Part shown: positions 48,257 through 59,413 of the stretch, piece after piece
Numbering within the stretch: position 1 is the stretch's first letter
How the letters are laid out: each line of letters opens with the position of its first letter
From: Halichondria panicea
Lineage: Eukaryota; Porifera; Demospongiae; Suberitida; Halichondriidae
Direction: 5' to 3'
Assembly: GCF_963675165.1 (NCBI RefSeq)
Contig: NC_087391.1
Coordinates: 4,452,646 to 4,516,645 of the forward strand
Length of the DNA stretch: 64,000 nucleotides
Notes under the pieces: generated by a model
Seen by the model: the letters and a program-made list of their open reading frames with translations, nothing else
Told to the model about the DNA's origin: nothing
Databases searched by the model: none
Program-made: the position numbers and the translations under genes

Positions 48257-51200
48257 TCATTGCATGTACACACTGTTTCACTTGCTGGGTATTTCAACAG
48301 TGTGTACGTACAATAGCTGACAATGTTTTCACCTTTAGCTTTTACTTCAACATACGCAAACGCACAGAATGATCTCTATGAGGCGTCACCCAAACCGGAT
48401 GAGTGTCATGACCTAGCCGTACATTCACCTCGTGAGACCAGCCCTGAGATGTCCCCAGAACCGTTAGAACGTGGACTCTCCCCCGATAATTTCTTCAGTT
48501 TCACAGCCGAAGATAATGTGAACATCTGGGGTGATGACTTCACGTCCATACTGAAGAGATCCACCATCAGAAAGCTGAGGTAAATTCAATCTAATACAGC
48601 TAAGAGTGTATTTCCTTAGTTTATGCACATATGAAGTAGTTACAGTTAGTGTAACATGACGAGGAGGTAACATATCCTTTTTTAGCATTAATTTTAGTAG
48701 CTTACGCAATAATTATGTATAGCGTGTCTCTTCACTCAAAATTCCAGAATGTGACTTGGCCATTGCTTTTTGTTTATGTACGTATTCTATCTCCTTCAGT
48801 CTGATCAGTGAGGAGCAAAAAGTGGCCATCCCAATTCAGGAAACTGACGGCACTGTGGAGAATATCGGAGTGGCTTTTGTAACAGCTGAGAGGACGTCCA
48901 AACTCCTCCCCAAAGGTGAGCACTTGTTGCTCTGTGTTTTGTCCAAAAATCGGGAAAATTCGATTCAATTACACTATGTAGATATGTTGTAATTATGGTA
49001 TCAAGACATTCTAATTTTCTACGGTCCCGCATGTAGCAATGTGATACTGGATCACTACGTACATGTATGGTAATTTAATTTTGCTCTCACAAACATGGTA
49101 AGCCTTTTGTGGGCACCGGGGATGCTTGAAGCCAACTAGTGCCTTTGTTGTCTCTTGGTTGCCTAAATGCTTATTATTCTTTATCGGGCATTTGGCCAAC
49201 TGATAATTAGGGCCTTCTAATTATTGCTTACAGTGAAACCTTCGATAAAACACCATAACTTGTCCTTTGCAAAAACTTTGTAGAAAGGTCAGTTTGTTTG
49301 TTTGTTTTTGTGGGAATATAAAATAAGGGACTGTCATCTGTCTGTAGAGAGGTAATTTGATACAATGTCTGTTTTGATTACTGGTGATTTCCCTGCCACA
49401 GTAGTTACCAGACTAGCTGAATTTGATTAACAATGACCCATCTGCAGATGTTGTTGGTGCGATGAGAGCTACTTCTCCCTCCCCACTCGACAGCTACCAG
49501 AAAAAGAAAATGGTTGGAAAGTCTACGTCTGCCTCTTCTTTAGTGGGGGACCTCAGACCTTGGAGTAGGACCGATGCAGCCTTCCTCGCCACGACAACGT
49601 CCTCCGTCCCGGTTCCACGCTCCTATCCCAACGATGCCGAATCATTGAACAAAGTAGTGCTGCTTGAGAGGCAGATTGAGGTGAGTGTCAGAGGGGACCG
49701 GGAGTGAGAAGTTTTAGGGGCAGGGTTTCATCTAGTGGGGGGGGGGCTGGGGTGAACCTTCCCCCTAAAATGCTCATCTTCCCCTCCAAAATGTTTGTAG
49801 AATAATGACATCATCACATTAGTACTGTCTATGATGTGCAATATGTAACTAGATCTACTGTGATGCACTAGCATGTAATAGGGGGTGTGGTCAACAAATG
49901 TGTGAGTGGCCAAACATTTTACTGCGTGCGTAAACCTTCCCCCCCAAACTTTTAATCCTAGATGAAACCCTGAGGGGGTATACAGTTAGTAATAGATTTA
50001 CTACTGTAAAGTGTACGTACTATAGCGTCATTCTAAGGCTACGTACGTAGACATCATTACGTAATGGTGTAATCGACTAAACTGTATTGCCTGTGATCGT
50101 GAACGCTAATGACTTTCATAGCGTGTGTTGACTAACTGGCCTACTTACGCTGTGTAGACTATACACCTAGCGTTACTCTCATTATAACCACACCCCTCTA
50201 CCCTCCACCTAGGAGTTGAAGGCGGCTTGTTGGAAGGCCCCGTCCATCCGAGATACCATCGACAGAATACTCATTGGAAGAGTAAGCTCACACATTATAT
50301 TATTAAGTCATATCAATCATTTATTATTATATAGTCCTTAACTTGCTACTGTAGTCGTAAAAACGAACTAGACTTGGTAATATGTGCGTGGAGTGGCACA
50401 AGTCCCCTGTTGGTTTATTGTGTTACTATAATGATACGCACAGATTAAGTGTAACCTTGTTTACGTCATAGTCGTACTGCCTGGAATGGTACAAGTCCCA
50501 GTTGGAGAAGAGAGCTCTGTTGGATGCTGCCATAGACAGTAACGATGGCAATTGCATCATCACCATTCTACTGTTTATCAAGAAGACTGTCAACCAACGT
50601 ACGTTCAGTGAAACCTGTTTCATTTTGTTATTATGGCTACCAAAATGAAGTGTGTATAAACCAACTGTATTGTTATCTACATGTAAGTTGAAACAACCAC
50701 TTCACTTTCAATTTGAGAAACCTACTTATTGACATTTCATTGTTTTGGAGGTGTTTTTCAAAGGCTTCACATACCCACTTGATACTTTGGTATGCATTTA
50801 AAGTGGATCTTATTATACGAATGTACACATGGTGTCCTTGTAGCGATTCTACTGGGCATGCTCAAGAAACGACCTGTTGCTATTCGTCACTACGCCAGCT
50901 TCTTGAAACAGCTAGGAGCCACTACTGAGTTGACTAACTTGTATAAGTGAGTACCTGTGTGCAGTGTATTGTAACCTTGCTTCTTTCTAGAACATTTACT
51001 TTACAATAGTTGCACAGTCAGTAGTGTTGATATCCCTCTAAGTTCTTTTTTTTGTCGTGAGTTTTAATATTCCTTTGCAGGAGATTGGAGGAGAATGAGC
51101 GGCTAGCGGTAAGTGCATTAGAGCATGCTGACAATTTACGTGTGATTATTATGTCACTGCTGGTATCCCCCTTCATCACAGGACATCAAACTGCAACAGT

Positions 51201-52448
51201 GTGAGGCGGAGATGAACCCGGCTGAGAGATATGCCAAACTCAGGGACTGTCACGCGTACGTTACGTGACTGTCGTGTATGCTGCAGTATTGCACACTAAG
51301 TATGTTCTAACCCATGACCTCATTTACCGCTATCAATTAATGGGGATAAGATTTATAGATCTTTGTAGTTCCCTAAGTGCAGTGTAGTGTACGTGTGCAT
51401 GTCTCATAGCAAGGTTATGTCACACTGAGCTCCAGTTGATTGACGAGAGTTCCCCATACAGCCATTTCTCTTCCACACCTGCGCTAAAGATAGACGCCAG
51501 ACATGTGGAAGACTACGCAAGACTTACCAACCAGCAGAGAATGATTGAGGTGTGTATTTGAGCGAGTATTGTCACATGATATTCATCATGTGATTGACAG
51601 GACATGGATGGACGTGGAAGCGCTGTAGTTCTTCGTGTCGGAACTGTACTGTTCAGATCCATGGTAACCACTCTTCTTTACTGCTGCAGGTATCACAGAA
51701 GCAAACCTGAAGTGAGTTTTAGTATTTAAACCCTGTGCAAGCATTCTACGTAGGTCAATTTAAATACTCCCCTTCCCCTCTATACACCATGGGGTGTAGA
51801 TTGTCATTTCCTAAGTTAATCCTCCCACTGTATTCATGCATGTATACACATAGTCTATGTTCCCAAAGTCTACGTTCCCAAACCGATTTTTCTTTAATAG
51901 AACAGTTAGCGACCTAGCGTTATTCTAGAGACAACTTGGCTTGCGGACGAGGCTAGTCTAACAGTTTATTCGTCATCTTATTACTTTGTCTCCCATTCCC
52001 CATGCACCACCACCCCTGACCTCAGACCAACACAGCCAGCCCGGTGGCCCTCCGACGTCAGTTTAACATTCCTGAGAAGCAATACTTCCAGATGTATCTA
52101 CTGGCGCTGTGCGTAGACGAGGACTGGCGTTCGATTGAGGATCTGGTGACTACTAAGGGCTTTATGGGCATGGGCAAGAAGAAGAAAAGTCCAATTGGGT
52201 TTGAGAGAATCGTCAAAACTATCGCTAGAAAGAGTCTCAAGCCACCAATACAGGTCAGTGCATGACTGCGTATGATTATTGTAAAGGGAGGGTTACCTGG
52301 AAAATGTCATTGTTTTGGTGTCATCTTATAAAAACATTAATAGAAACTTGTACTACATTATGAGCTCATGCGCACTACTCCCCCCCCCCACACACAGCAC
52401 TCTCTCACCCACGCCACACACACTACTCCCCCCCCCTGCCACAAACAG

Positions 52449-52486
<38 letters not shown>

Positions 52487-53159
52487 TCACACACACTACT
52501 CTCACTCCACACACACCACTCTCTCACCCACTCCACACACACCACTCTCTCTCTCACTCCACACACACCACTCTCTCACCCACTCCACACACACCACTCT
52601 CTCTCTCACCCCACACTCACCACTCTCTCACCACTCCACACACCACTCTCTCACCCACTCCACACACACCACTCTCTCACCACTCCACACACCACTCTCT
52701 CACCCACTCCACACACACCACTCTCTCACTCACTCCACACTCACCACTCGCTCACCCACTCCACACACACTACTCCCCCCTCACACACACACCACTCTCT
52801 CACTCCACACACACACCACTCTCTCACCCACTCCACACACACCACTCTCTCACCCACTCCACACACACCACTCTCTCACTTACTCCAGATCCTCACAAAG
52901 TACTTGACGGAGGTGGATGACATTGAGCTGCGTCTACAGCTGGCTACTGAGGTGGGCGTGTTCGACGTGGGTCTTGATTGCCTCAAGGCGCTGAAGGACA
53001 AAGAGAAATTGAGGAGCTATATCAACTGCATACCCACCAACAAACACTGGGACTACAGACCGAAGATAGATGCATTGCTAGCCAACTCAGTGAGTTCTGT
53101 AGATGATACTGTTCAGCACTTATTTATTATCTTTCCCTCAGCAAATCAAATGGAGATAG
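47830..53159 (+). CDS. VIPAS39: VIPAS39/SPE-39, partner of VPS33B in endosomal sorting (14 exons)
   Basis: Exons: 47830-48052, 48339-48579, 48800-48915, 49448-49680, 50213-50281, 50472-50598, 50844-50946, 51081-51108 (28-nt microexon), 51182-51255, 51414-51549, 51601-51711, 52026-52253, 52889-53089, 53142-53159; 635 residues with all phases closing. The C-terminal two thirds match the family: LEKRALLDAAIDSNDGNCII, PVAIRHYASFLKQLG, FNIPEKQYFQMYLLAL, FMGMGKKKKSPIGFERIV and the last residues NSQIKWR (human SSQIRWKN). This is the VPS16-C-like helical domain binding VPS33B in the CHEVI complex on endosomes. The N-terminal 250 residues are low-complexity and longer than in human (493 in all). The start is uncertain: the frame is open above 47830. 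The first donor (48052) was chosen over the nearer gtatgc at 47953 because only it fits the next exon's phase. Confidence 0.9.
48223..48254. repeat. CA microsatellite
   Basis: About 32 nt of CA in VIPAS39 intron 1. Confidence 0.9.
49721..49972. mobile_element. Inverted-repeat element, ends cagggtttcatcta
   Basis: Left cagggtttcatctag and right tagatgaaaccctg are inverted, flanked by agggg on both sides (49716-49720, 49973-49977). The interior has paired homopolymer-rich arms (ccttccccc, ggggggggg). About 252 bp, non-coding, in VIPAS39 intron 4. A partial relative is at 13531. Confidence 0.75.
52374..52888. repeat. Pyrimidine-rich minisatellite filling VIPAS39 intron 12
   Basis: After a CT microsatellite (52452-52482), units of the type actctctcacccactccaca with cacacc recur in roughly 25-bp steps, nearly to the acceptor of exon 13 (AG at 52887-52888). 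More than 500 nt are almost only C, A and T on the plus strand. Confidence 0.9.
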
Positions 53160-55051
53160 TGAACAAGATAAGACTTTTATAAGCTGCTGACAATTTGTTT
53201 TTTACTCTGTATAAGATTTCTACATTAAAGTCAATTGTTGTGTTAACGATCTTTACCAAATCAAAATTTTAATTGATTGTTGCATGCAGAGTGTATCACC
53301 AACTAGCCTCCTTCACCGGCCTTCATAGAAAAGAAGAACCCTAACCACTTCCCTATAGCTAAGTGAAGTGGGAAGTGCGGCCTGGGATCGAGGCTATAAT
53401 CACCAACCAGAGATTATGTGCAGGCCAGCTACGCAACATGTATATATATACACTTCCCCAAGTTTAAATTAAAAGCTCCATAATTAAGGTACACTAATAA
53501 ATCAACTTTTTCATGATCAATGTACACATGCATGTTGTATTATTGTGGACATACAATATACCACCACGTCACGTATAATATAATTACACTCTGTTAACAA
53601 CCACCTCCGGTCCGATAAAGGCCAGCTGTTATATAACGGCCAGGCACCCAGGTCCCAAATGAACAGTTTGTGTACAAAACAACCTCTCAACAAAATGGTT
53701 TCATTGTATAATGTGTATATATAGCACATTCATAGTTAGTTAGCATTAGTTATAGCACTGTGACCCAATTGCAACATTTCCCCCTCCAACATGGTATACA
53801 TCACATCATAATTATTAATATCAGCAACACTTGTTGATAAAAATGATCAAAAAACAAGCTAGCTAGTATTCATGTTTTTATTTTTGATGATATTGGTCAT
53901 GAAAGTGGTTTGTTTTAACCAATGCATGCAACATGATAGTAACCGGGGCAACAATGTTATAGCTATATAGAACTCACATGGTAAGCTAGGTTTTTTTGTA
54001 TATGCTTGACAATCGCACCTACCTACCTAATATAACCCTTACTGGATTTAGCCCTTAACTTTAAACTCCATACACTAAATGACAGACACTCTCCCCTTAA
54101 GAATAATTGTATAGTGCATTTCTTTGCTGGGATCTTATGAAACACACATTGTTAATCTAGTGAGATAATTATAGATCCACATGCACATGTATGTAAACAC
54201 TAGAGTCATCCATGCGGATTGCAATATGGAAACCATACCTGGCCATGTGGATCAGCCAGCTGGTGTTGATGAACTAGTACACAAGGGAGGTCCTCTGACA
54301 CTACACACTAAACATTTTATACAAGAGATACACAACTATTATGCAATTTTTACTTCACCACAACACTATAAAAGAATCTATTGTGTAATCAACAGATAAA
54401 TCAAGTACATTTTTAATGTACAAAAAATTAATGTTCACCCACAACAGATAAGCTTTCAAGAATTCACTCAATGCAGGACATCAAAGCCATTATGTACTAA
54501 CACCTAGTTCTCTGAGACCAAACAGACAGCCCCATCTGAGTGAATTGTCCAACCCCTTCACTTTGACACCTACCACTTAATGGGACCTGAGACTATCCTG
54601 GGTCAACCCCTGGCTGCCAGGCTAACAATGGGTGGGTAAAAAGCCCAAAAATATTCTCAGCCAGAAAAGCCACAAAAACCATGGATCCTATGGGTCATTA
54701 CTATTATTCATTATTCAGTAGATCTGATCTACATGTAAAATTGGGGGGGGGGAAAGTGGCCACCAAGGCCCCAGTAGAGTACTAAATAATGGGAGGGCCA
54801 TTGGGGCCCTGGCTCCACTGTGAATTCCTGAATGCCAATTAAGTTGCAATTGACCAGGAATGCATGAATTCATGCAGCACTCCTGCTGAGTTGACTAATC
54901 CCCAGCAGTTAGGAGAAAGAGGCTGATTGTTATGAATATCATTTAATACCGACTCCATAATCATTTGTCATGAATATCCTTACCAAAACTATTAAAGAGT
55001 AACTGCACTGACTCGAACTCCAAAGCAGCATCCATATCCAAAATTGTGAAG
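53160..55051. other. Intergenic region VIPAS39-TGF-beta
   Basis: Contains the palindromic element at 53295-53407 and AT-rich sequence. A 73-codon open frame at 54181-54399 has no recognisable family or coding signature and is not called. No RNA gene seen. Confidence 0.4.
53295..53407. mobile_element. Palindromic insertion, longer relative of 2290-2354
   Basis: Direct repeats atcaccaac at 53295-53303 and 53399-53407 flank an element with outer ends tagcctc (53304-53310) and gaggcta (53390-53396), inner ggcc motifs on both sides, and a central inverted repeat cacttccc...gggaagtg. The right end cggcctgggatcgaggcta is nearly the right end of the 2301-2342 element (cggcctggaatcgaggcta). Confidence 0.65.
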
Positions 55052-56368
55052 ATGAGAGTGTTTGGAAGCTTGCAGTTGTTCTTTGCTGTCGGGGCACTCA
55101 TACAAATGCAGCTTTGTTGCAGTGAAGGCAGGGAAATTGAAACTGGCAAAAACGATGTTGCTCTTGGATACCTGGCCAAACTCAGAGAGGAGATAGCTGA
55201 CAATGAAGGATCACCCAAAGATTTGAACACTGCACCAACTACCATTCATTGTTTGCAAGAAAAAGGTTAGTTTTGTGTGTTACTGCTCATCATATTTTTA
55301 TTGCAATTTTGCTTGTTTGCAATGCACACCAATAATCTTCTTTCCATTCTTTATTCTCCTACAGCTGTTGTGGACAACGAGTTCAGGCCAAAGCAAGCTA
55401 GAGACGAGGGAACTGAATGTGGAGCGAATGGAACGTTTATTTTTGACTGGGAGGCTGTTGCCAACACTACGTCTATAGCTCTGAACAAGTCCATCCTCCG
55501 ACCATACATGCAAGTTGTCAGCCAGTTGTTCAGAGACACCAATGTTATTCCAGTCAACATCAGTATTTCGCTGCAATTATTCTACAAGAATATGACAATG
55601 GGCAGTGATTCTGCTGTCGATGCCTTGTTCCGCTTGGTTAAAACCGTCAATGTAACGAGCGAATCGGATGGATGGATAGAACTCGACATAACATCGTCTA
55701 TCCTGTCAATGTGGTCGCCAACCTGTAAGCAGTCGCCCATTATTCAAGTCACATGGAAAATGGAAGTCGATTGTGTCAGTCACATGAACATTCCAATCCA
55801 ATTTGTTAATCCAGCTGAAGTGGAGCTTAATAATACCCTCCTCCGCGAGCAATGTAATGATTTACAGCCACTACTGCTTGTGTACTTCGATGATGGGGAT
55901 CTAAAGCAGGTGATAATGGGCCGAGAAAAGTTGATAAAAGAAGAGGAAAAAATTGATAACCGTGATAGAAATGACGCTGAAAGTCCGTTGTCGAATCGTC
56001 GTAAAAAGAGACATAATAACATAGGATGTCGGGTGGTGGATTACATGGTTGACTTCATCGATATTTACATGCCTTATATGGTAACTCCTGCTAGGCTTAA
56101 TATTCGGAGATGCACTGGTAGTTGTAATGAATACTACATTGTGAGTGCGCGTGCAACGAATCACTCTTCCATACTTACAGCTGCAAAATATTACAATGAT
56201 CACAGGTACTTTCAAAGGAGTGACTCCATCATGTATAACGAGCAACATAGTTGGCCGTGTTGTGCTGCAATTGGGTATCGATCAATCTATGTCACGATAC
56301 GGTATAATGGTAGCTACAAATTGATTTTGTATCGTGATGGAGTTGTTACTAAGTGTGGTTGTAGGTGA
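55052..56368 (+). CDS. TGF-beta superfamily ligand
   Basis: Two exons, 55052-55265 and 55365-56368, 405 residues. Residues 1-24 are a signal peptide (MRVFGSLQLFFAVGALIQMQ). The propeptide has several N-glycosylation sites and ends at a furin-type site RRKKR (about residue 278). The mature domain of about 125 residues has the seven conserved cysteines of the cystine knot: GCRVVDYMVDF, RRCTGSCN (CxGxC), WPCCAAIGYRS (the CC pair) and the final KCGCR (CxC). It is a secreted dimeric morphogen acting through type I/II serine kinase receptors. It is too divergent to place as BMP-, activin- or TGF-beta-like from the sequence alone; the usual Trp-rich finger 1 (DWIVAP) is replaced by VDFIDIYMPYMVTP. 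The start was set at ATG 55052. Confidence 0.94.
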
Positions 56369-56869
56369 TTTCCCACTCGATTGAACTCATTGCTTGAAAA
56401 TTTTCTATTTGATTTACTCCATTTTTGAATACAATGTTTACACAGTGTTGTGTTGTTTACTATTCCGACATTTTTCATTTTCCAATATTTTTTCCTATCA
56501 TTTATTGCGATTAAATATTAGTTACTTGAAAGTATATTGTTGTCAAGTTTGGATTCTAGTTACACAAGTGCATCATAACCGTGCTGCAGGATGAGGGGAG
56601 ATTGAGGGCGGGCCCTCGGAGCTTTCTTTCCAGTGGATCAATAATGATTTCCCTGGCCAATCCTACACATAATTATATAGCAAAATTTTTTTTCTAGTCG
56701 TTATAAAAGATTATAAATTTTTTGGTAACGGTCAACAGGGAGTCACTCCGGTCCTTGACTGCAGTGAGTGGCTAGATATGTATGGCATTCCTATTTATGG
56801 TGAGATCAATAATCAGTATAAACAATTTTTCAAAGTAGTTCAGTACCTGCAATATAATTGGTATACACA
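56369..56869. other. 3' flanks of two convergent genes
   Basis: Lies between the convergent 3' ends of the TGF-beta gene and RCCD1. An attaaa at 56511-56516 could serve the TGF-beta transcript as a polyadenylation signal. No gene seen. Confidence 0.4.
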
Positions 56870-57979
56870 TTAAACTATTCTATTTTCACACAAAACGAGT
56901 GTATTCCAGTACTTGCAATACACATACACAGGTGTCAATGTTTCTAATAGCTCAATGCACTTAGGGTATGTAATCGTTTCTTCCTTTCTTCTTCCCAGCT
57001 GTCCATATCCATTCCACCCCCATCCGTACACCACCCCACGATCACTCAGGGCAACAGAATGCTTGGATCCACAGCTGATACAGACAATATTCACATCTTC
57101 CTTCTCAAACTCAACCAGCGTTGGCATGGGGACAGTGACAGTGGACTCTGAGTGCCCCAGCTGCTTGTGTTGGTTCCAACCCCAAGAATACACGTCTCCA
57201 ATCTCAGACAACGCCAAACAATGCCAATGTCCACAGCTAATGTCTTTAATAGCCAAGCCATCCAGTGCAGCCACAAGTGAGGGCTGTGTTCTTGTCTCTA
57301 TGTCTCCTTGTCCAAGCTGGCCTCGTGAGTTCAGACCCATAGAGAAGAGAGAACCGATCGAAGAGAGTAGGAGAACGTGATCCGTGCCACAAGATACTTT
57401 AATGATGGGGATACTACTCGTGAGCAGTTGATGGCCAATCGATATGGTCTCTTTAGCTGCTGCATCATTTGTTAGGGGAGAGATGGTACAAGAATGGAAT
57501 TGTTTGTTTTTCAGTAGTGCATATAACGTTCCGTCTTCAAGCGTTGAGAAATTAGGTATACCTGACATCGACAACTCCTGTTCACTCACAAACATTGTTT
57601 CTTTGTCTTGTGGATCTTTAGTTGCTAATAAAACCTTCGAATCAGTGTTCAATATCATCTTGCAGCCAACTTCTTTGATCTCTGAAATATTATACTTCGT
57701 CAACTTGGAGCTAGCCAGTACCGTCTTCCACCTCCCAGTTGTAAGTACTACATCGTCCTTGAGTGACTCTCCTGTTATGTGCAATGAATCCCATGTGCAG
57801 CTGATCTTCAACTCTGGTCTGGTCGGAGTTCGAGTGGAGAGGGTCAACAGTGGCAGTGGGGTGGAAACAGACAGAGAACATACATCTTGGTTGTCTGGCT
57901 CAGAGTGAGGCCCCAGTTGTTCACAACCATTGAAGCCCAATCCAAGAAGCACCCACTTAGCAATTGTTTCTTCCATCAT
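56870..57979 (-). CDS. RCCD1: RCC1 domain-containing protein 1
   Basis: Intronless, 369 residues (human RCCD1 376). N-terminus MMEETIAKWVLLGLGFNGCE is followed by a divergent stretch and, from about residue 195, RCC1-type propeller blades: SCGTDHVLLLSSIGSLFSMG, NSRGQLGQGD, ISCGHWHCLALSEIGDVYSW, WNQHKQLGH, SCGSKHSVALSDRGVVYGWG and WNGYGQLGR, then a CKYWNTLVL end matching the GPWNT end of RCCD1. Human RCCD1 partners the histone H3K36 demethylase KDM8 in chromatin and mitotic fidelity. Length, position of the blades and the short C-terminus favour RCCD1 over other RCC1 proteins. Confidence 0.85.
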   Translation of the reverse strand: MMEETIAKWVLLGLGFNGCEQLGPHSEPDNQDVCSLSVSTPLPLLTLSTRTPTRPELKISCTWDSLHITGESLKDDVVLTTGRWKTVLASSKLTKYNISEIKEVGCKMILNTDSKVLLATKDPQDKETMFVSEQELSMSGIPNFSTLEDGTLYALLKNKQFHSCTISPLTNDAAAKETISIGHQLLTSSIPIIKVSCGTDHVLLLSSIGSLFSMGLNSRGQLGQGDIETRTQPSLVAALDGLAIKDISCGHWHCLALSEIGDVYSWGWNQHKQLGHSESTVTVPMPTLVEFEKEDVNIVCISCGSKHSVALSDRGVVYGWGWNGYGQLGRRKEETITYPKCIELLETLTPVYVYCKYWNTLVLCENRIV

Positions 57980-58190
57980 CCTTCAATAATTAATTATGTC
58001 ACATGGTCTTACATCCCACCTAAAAGAGGGGTGGGGCTGGTCTGCAGAGCTTACATGTGAATTCATTTTTCTACATACAGCAGAGATCAAATTTTGTTCA
58101 TTTCAAATTTTGTTCATTAACACAATCACAAAAACACATAAGGACCCAGTAAAGCAACAGCTGGTCACATACTGTCAGACTATACATTAA

Positions 58191-59168
58191 TTAGCTAGAC
58201 TTGACTTCGTTCACCATCTCCTGTCCTTTTAGAGCGGCCCAAATATTGTTAATGGTCATCTGTACCATCCCTGCTCGTGTGTGTAGGGTAGCACTGCCAG
58301 TGTGAGGTGTGAGTGTGACGTTGTGGAGTGTGAGGAGGGGGTGGTCTCGTGGTAGGGGCTCCGGGTCCGTCACATCCAATCCAGCACCTGCTATAGTTCC
58401 ATCCCTCAGAGCAGCAACCAGGGCGTCTTGATCGACCAATTTCCCACGAGCAATGTTCACAAAGATACTAGACCTTTTCATGACTTTGAATTGGGGGCTG
58501 CTCATCATATGGTGGGTTTCAGGGGTGGATGGTGCTAACAACACTACATAGTCAGACTGACAGAGCAAGTCATCCAAGTTAGGAGTGTATGTTGCATTCA
58601 ATGATTCTTCAATCTCCTTACTATACTTGCTCCTATTGTAGTAGAGTAGCTTCATGTCAAACCCCATTGCTCGTTTTGCAAACTCCAGTCCAATCCGTCC
58701 CATTCCGATAATCCCAAGTGTGGTTCCACTGACCTGGAATCCAAAACTGTTCAACTCAAAATGTTCAGTGCTCGGATCTCTCGAGATCTTGTCCCCGTCA
58801 ACCACCCGTCTAGCCGCAGCCAATAGCAACGCCCACCCCATGTCAGCCGTAGCAGCATTGAGGACGTTTGGTGTGTAACCAACACGAATGCCTCGTTCGA
58901 AACAAGCCTTCACATCAACGTGCTCATAACCAACGGCACAGTTGCCAACAACCTTCAGATTGGGAAATGAGGCAATCAACTCTACTCGAACAGGGGGAGC
59001 CACAAAACAGAAAATGGCTGATATTTTGTCTCTGTATTCTTCCACTTGAGCTGGCTGCACCATGTTAAAGTTGTCTTCTAGGAGCCTCTGCAGCTCAGGA
59101 TGCATAATGGAGTGCTGGTAGACAAACGGCTTGTCAGGAGAGAAACTGTTCATGCTGTTGGAGGCCAT
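58191..59168 (-). CDS. GRHPR: Glyoxylate/hydroxypyruvate reductase-type D-2-hydroxyacid dehydrogenase
   Basis: Intronless, 325 residues from the ATG at 59168. Dinucleotide-binding motif GIIGMGRIG (about 153-161); substrate loop NCAVGYEHVDV; catalytic Arg in NIARGKLVDQDALVAAL, Glu in GLDVTDPEPLPRDHPLL and His in LTPHTGSAT, the Arg/Glu/His set of the family. It reduces glyoxylate and hydroxypyruvate with NAD(P)H in serine and glyoxylate metabolism, probably in the cytosol (no clear targeting sequence or peroxisomal SKL end; it ends in VKSS). The active site has GSAT as in GRHPR. A bacterial-type glyoxylate reductase function is equivalent. Confidence 0.88.
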   Translation of the reverse strand: MASNSMNSFSPDKPFVYQHSIMHPELQRLLEDNFNMVQPAQVEEYRDKISAIFCFVAPPVRVELIASFPNLKVVGNCAVGYEHVDVKACFERGIRVGYTPNVLNAATADMGWALLLAAARRVVDGDKISRDPSTEHFELNSFGFQVSGTTLGIIGMGRIGLEFAKRAMGFDMKLLYYNRSKYSKEIEESLNATYTPNLDDLLCQSDYVVLLAPSTPETHHMMSSPQFKVMKRSSIFVNIARGKLVDQDALVAALRDGTIAGAGLDVTDPEPLPRDHPLLTLHNVTLTPHTGSATLHTRAGMVQMTINNIWAALKGQEMVNEVKSS

Positions 59169-59413
59169 CACAGATCACAGATCACAGATCACATATACAT
59201 GAGGGCGTTTAGTAGTCCAGGCCTTCTAAGGTGGTTTGGGGAGGGCGTGGCAAGACTAGGTAGTGGTGAAGATCTAGGCTATGATAATTGAATGCATGTA
59301 GCTTTTGTACAATATAAATCCAGCCAACAACAACAATTAGGACAGTCGGAACCATTCATCAACACAAAAATAAAGGATGGAATAAAAACACATTAATATT
59401 TATTGGCAGAAAG

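Noticed and set aside
53090-53182. Read-through of the last VIPAS39 exon to a stop at 53180-53182
   Set aside because: A 52-nt intron (gtgagt...ccctcag) joins NS to QIKWR-stop, which matches the conserved family C-terminus; the read-through frame does not.
54181-54399. 73-codon open frame between VIPAS39 and the TGF-beta gene
   Set aside because: No recognisable family, no clear splice context and AT-rich surroundings; chance is likely.
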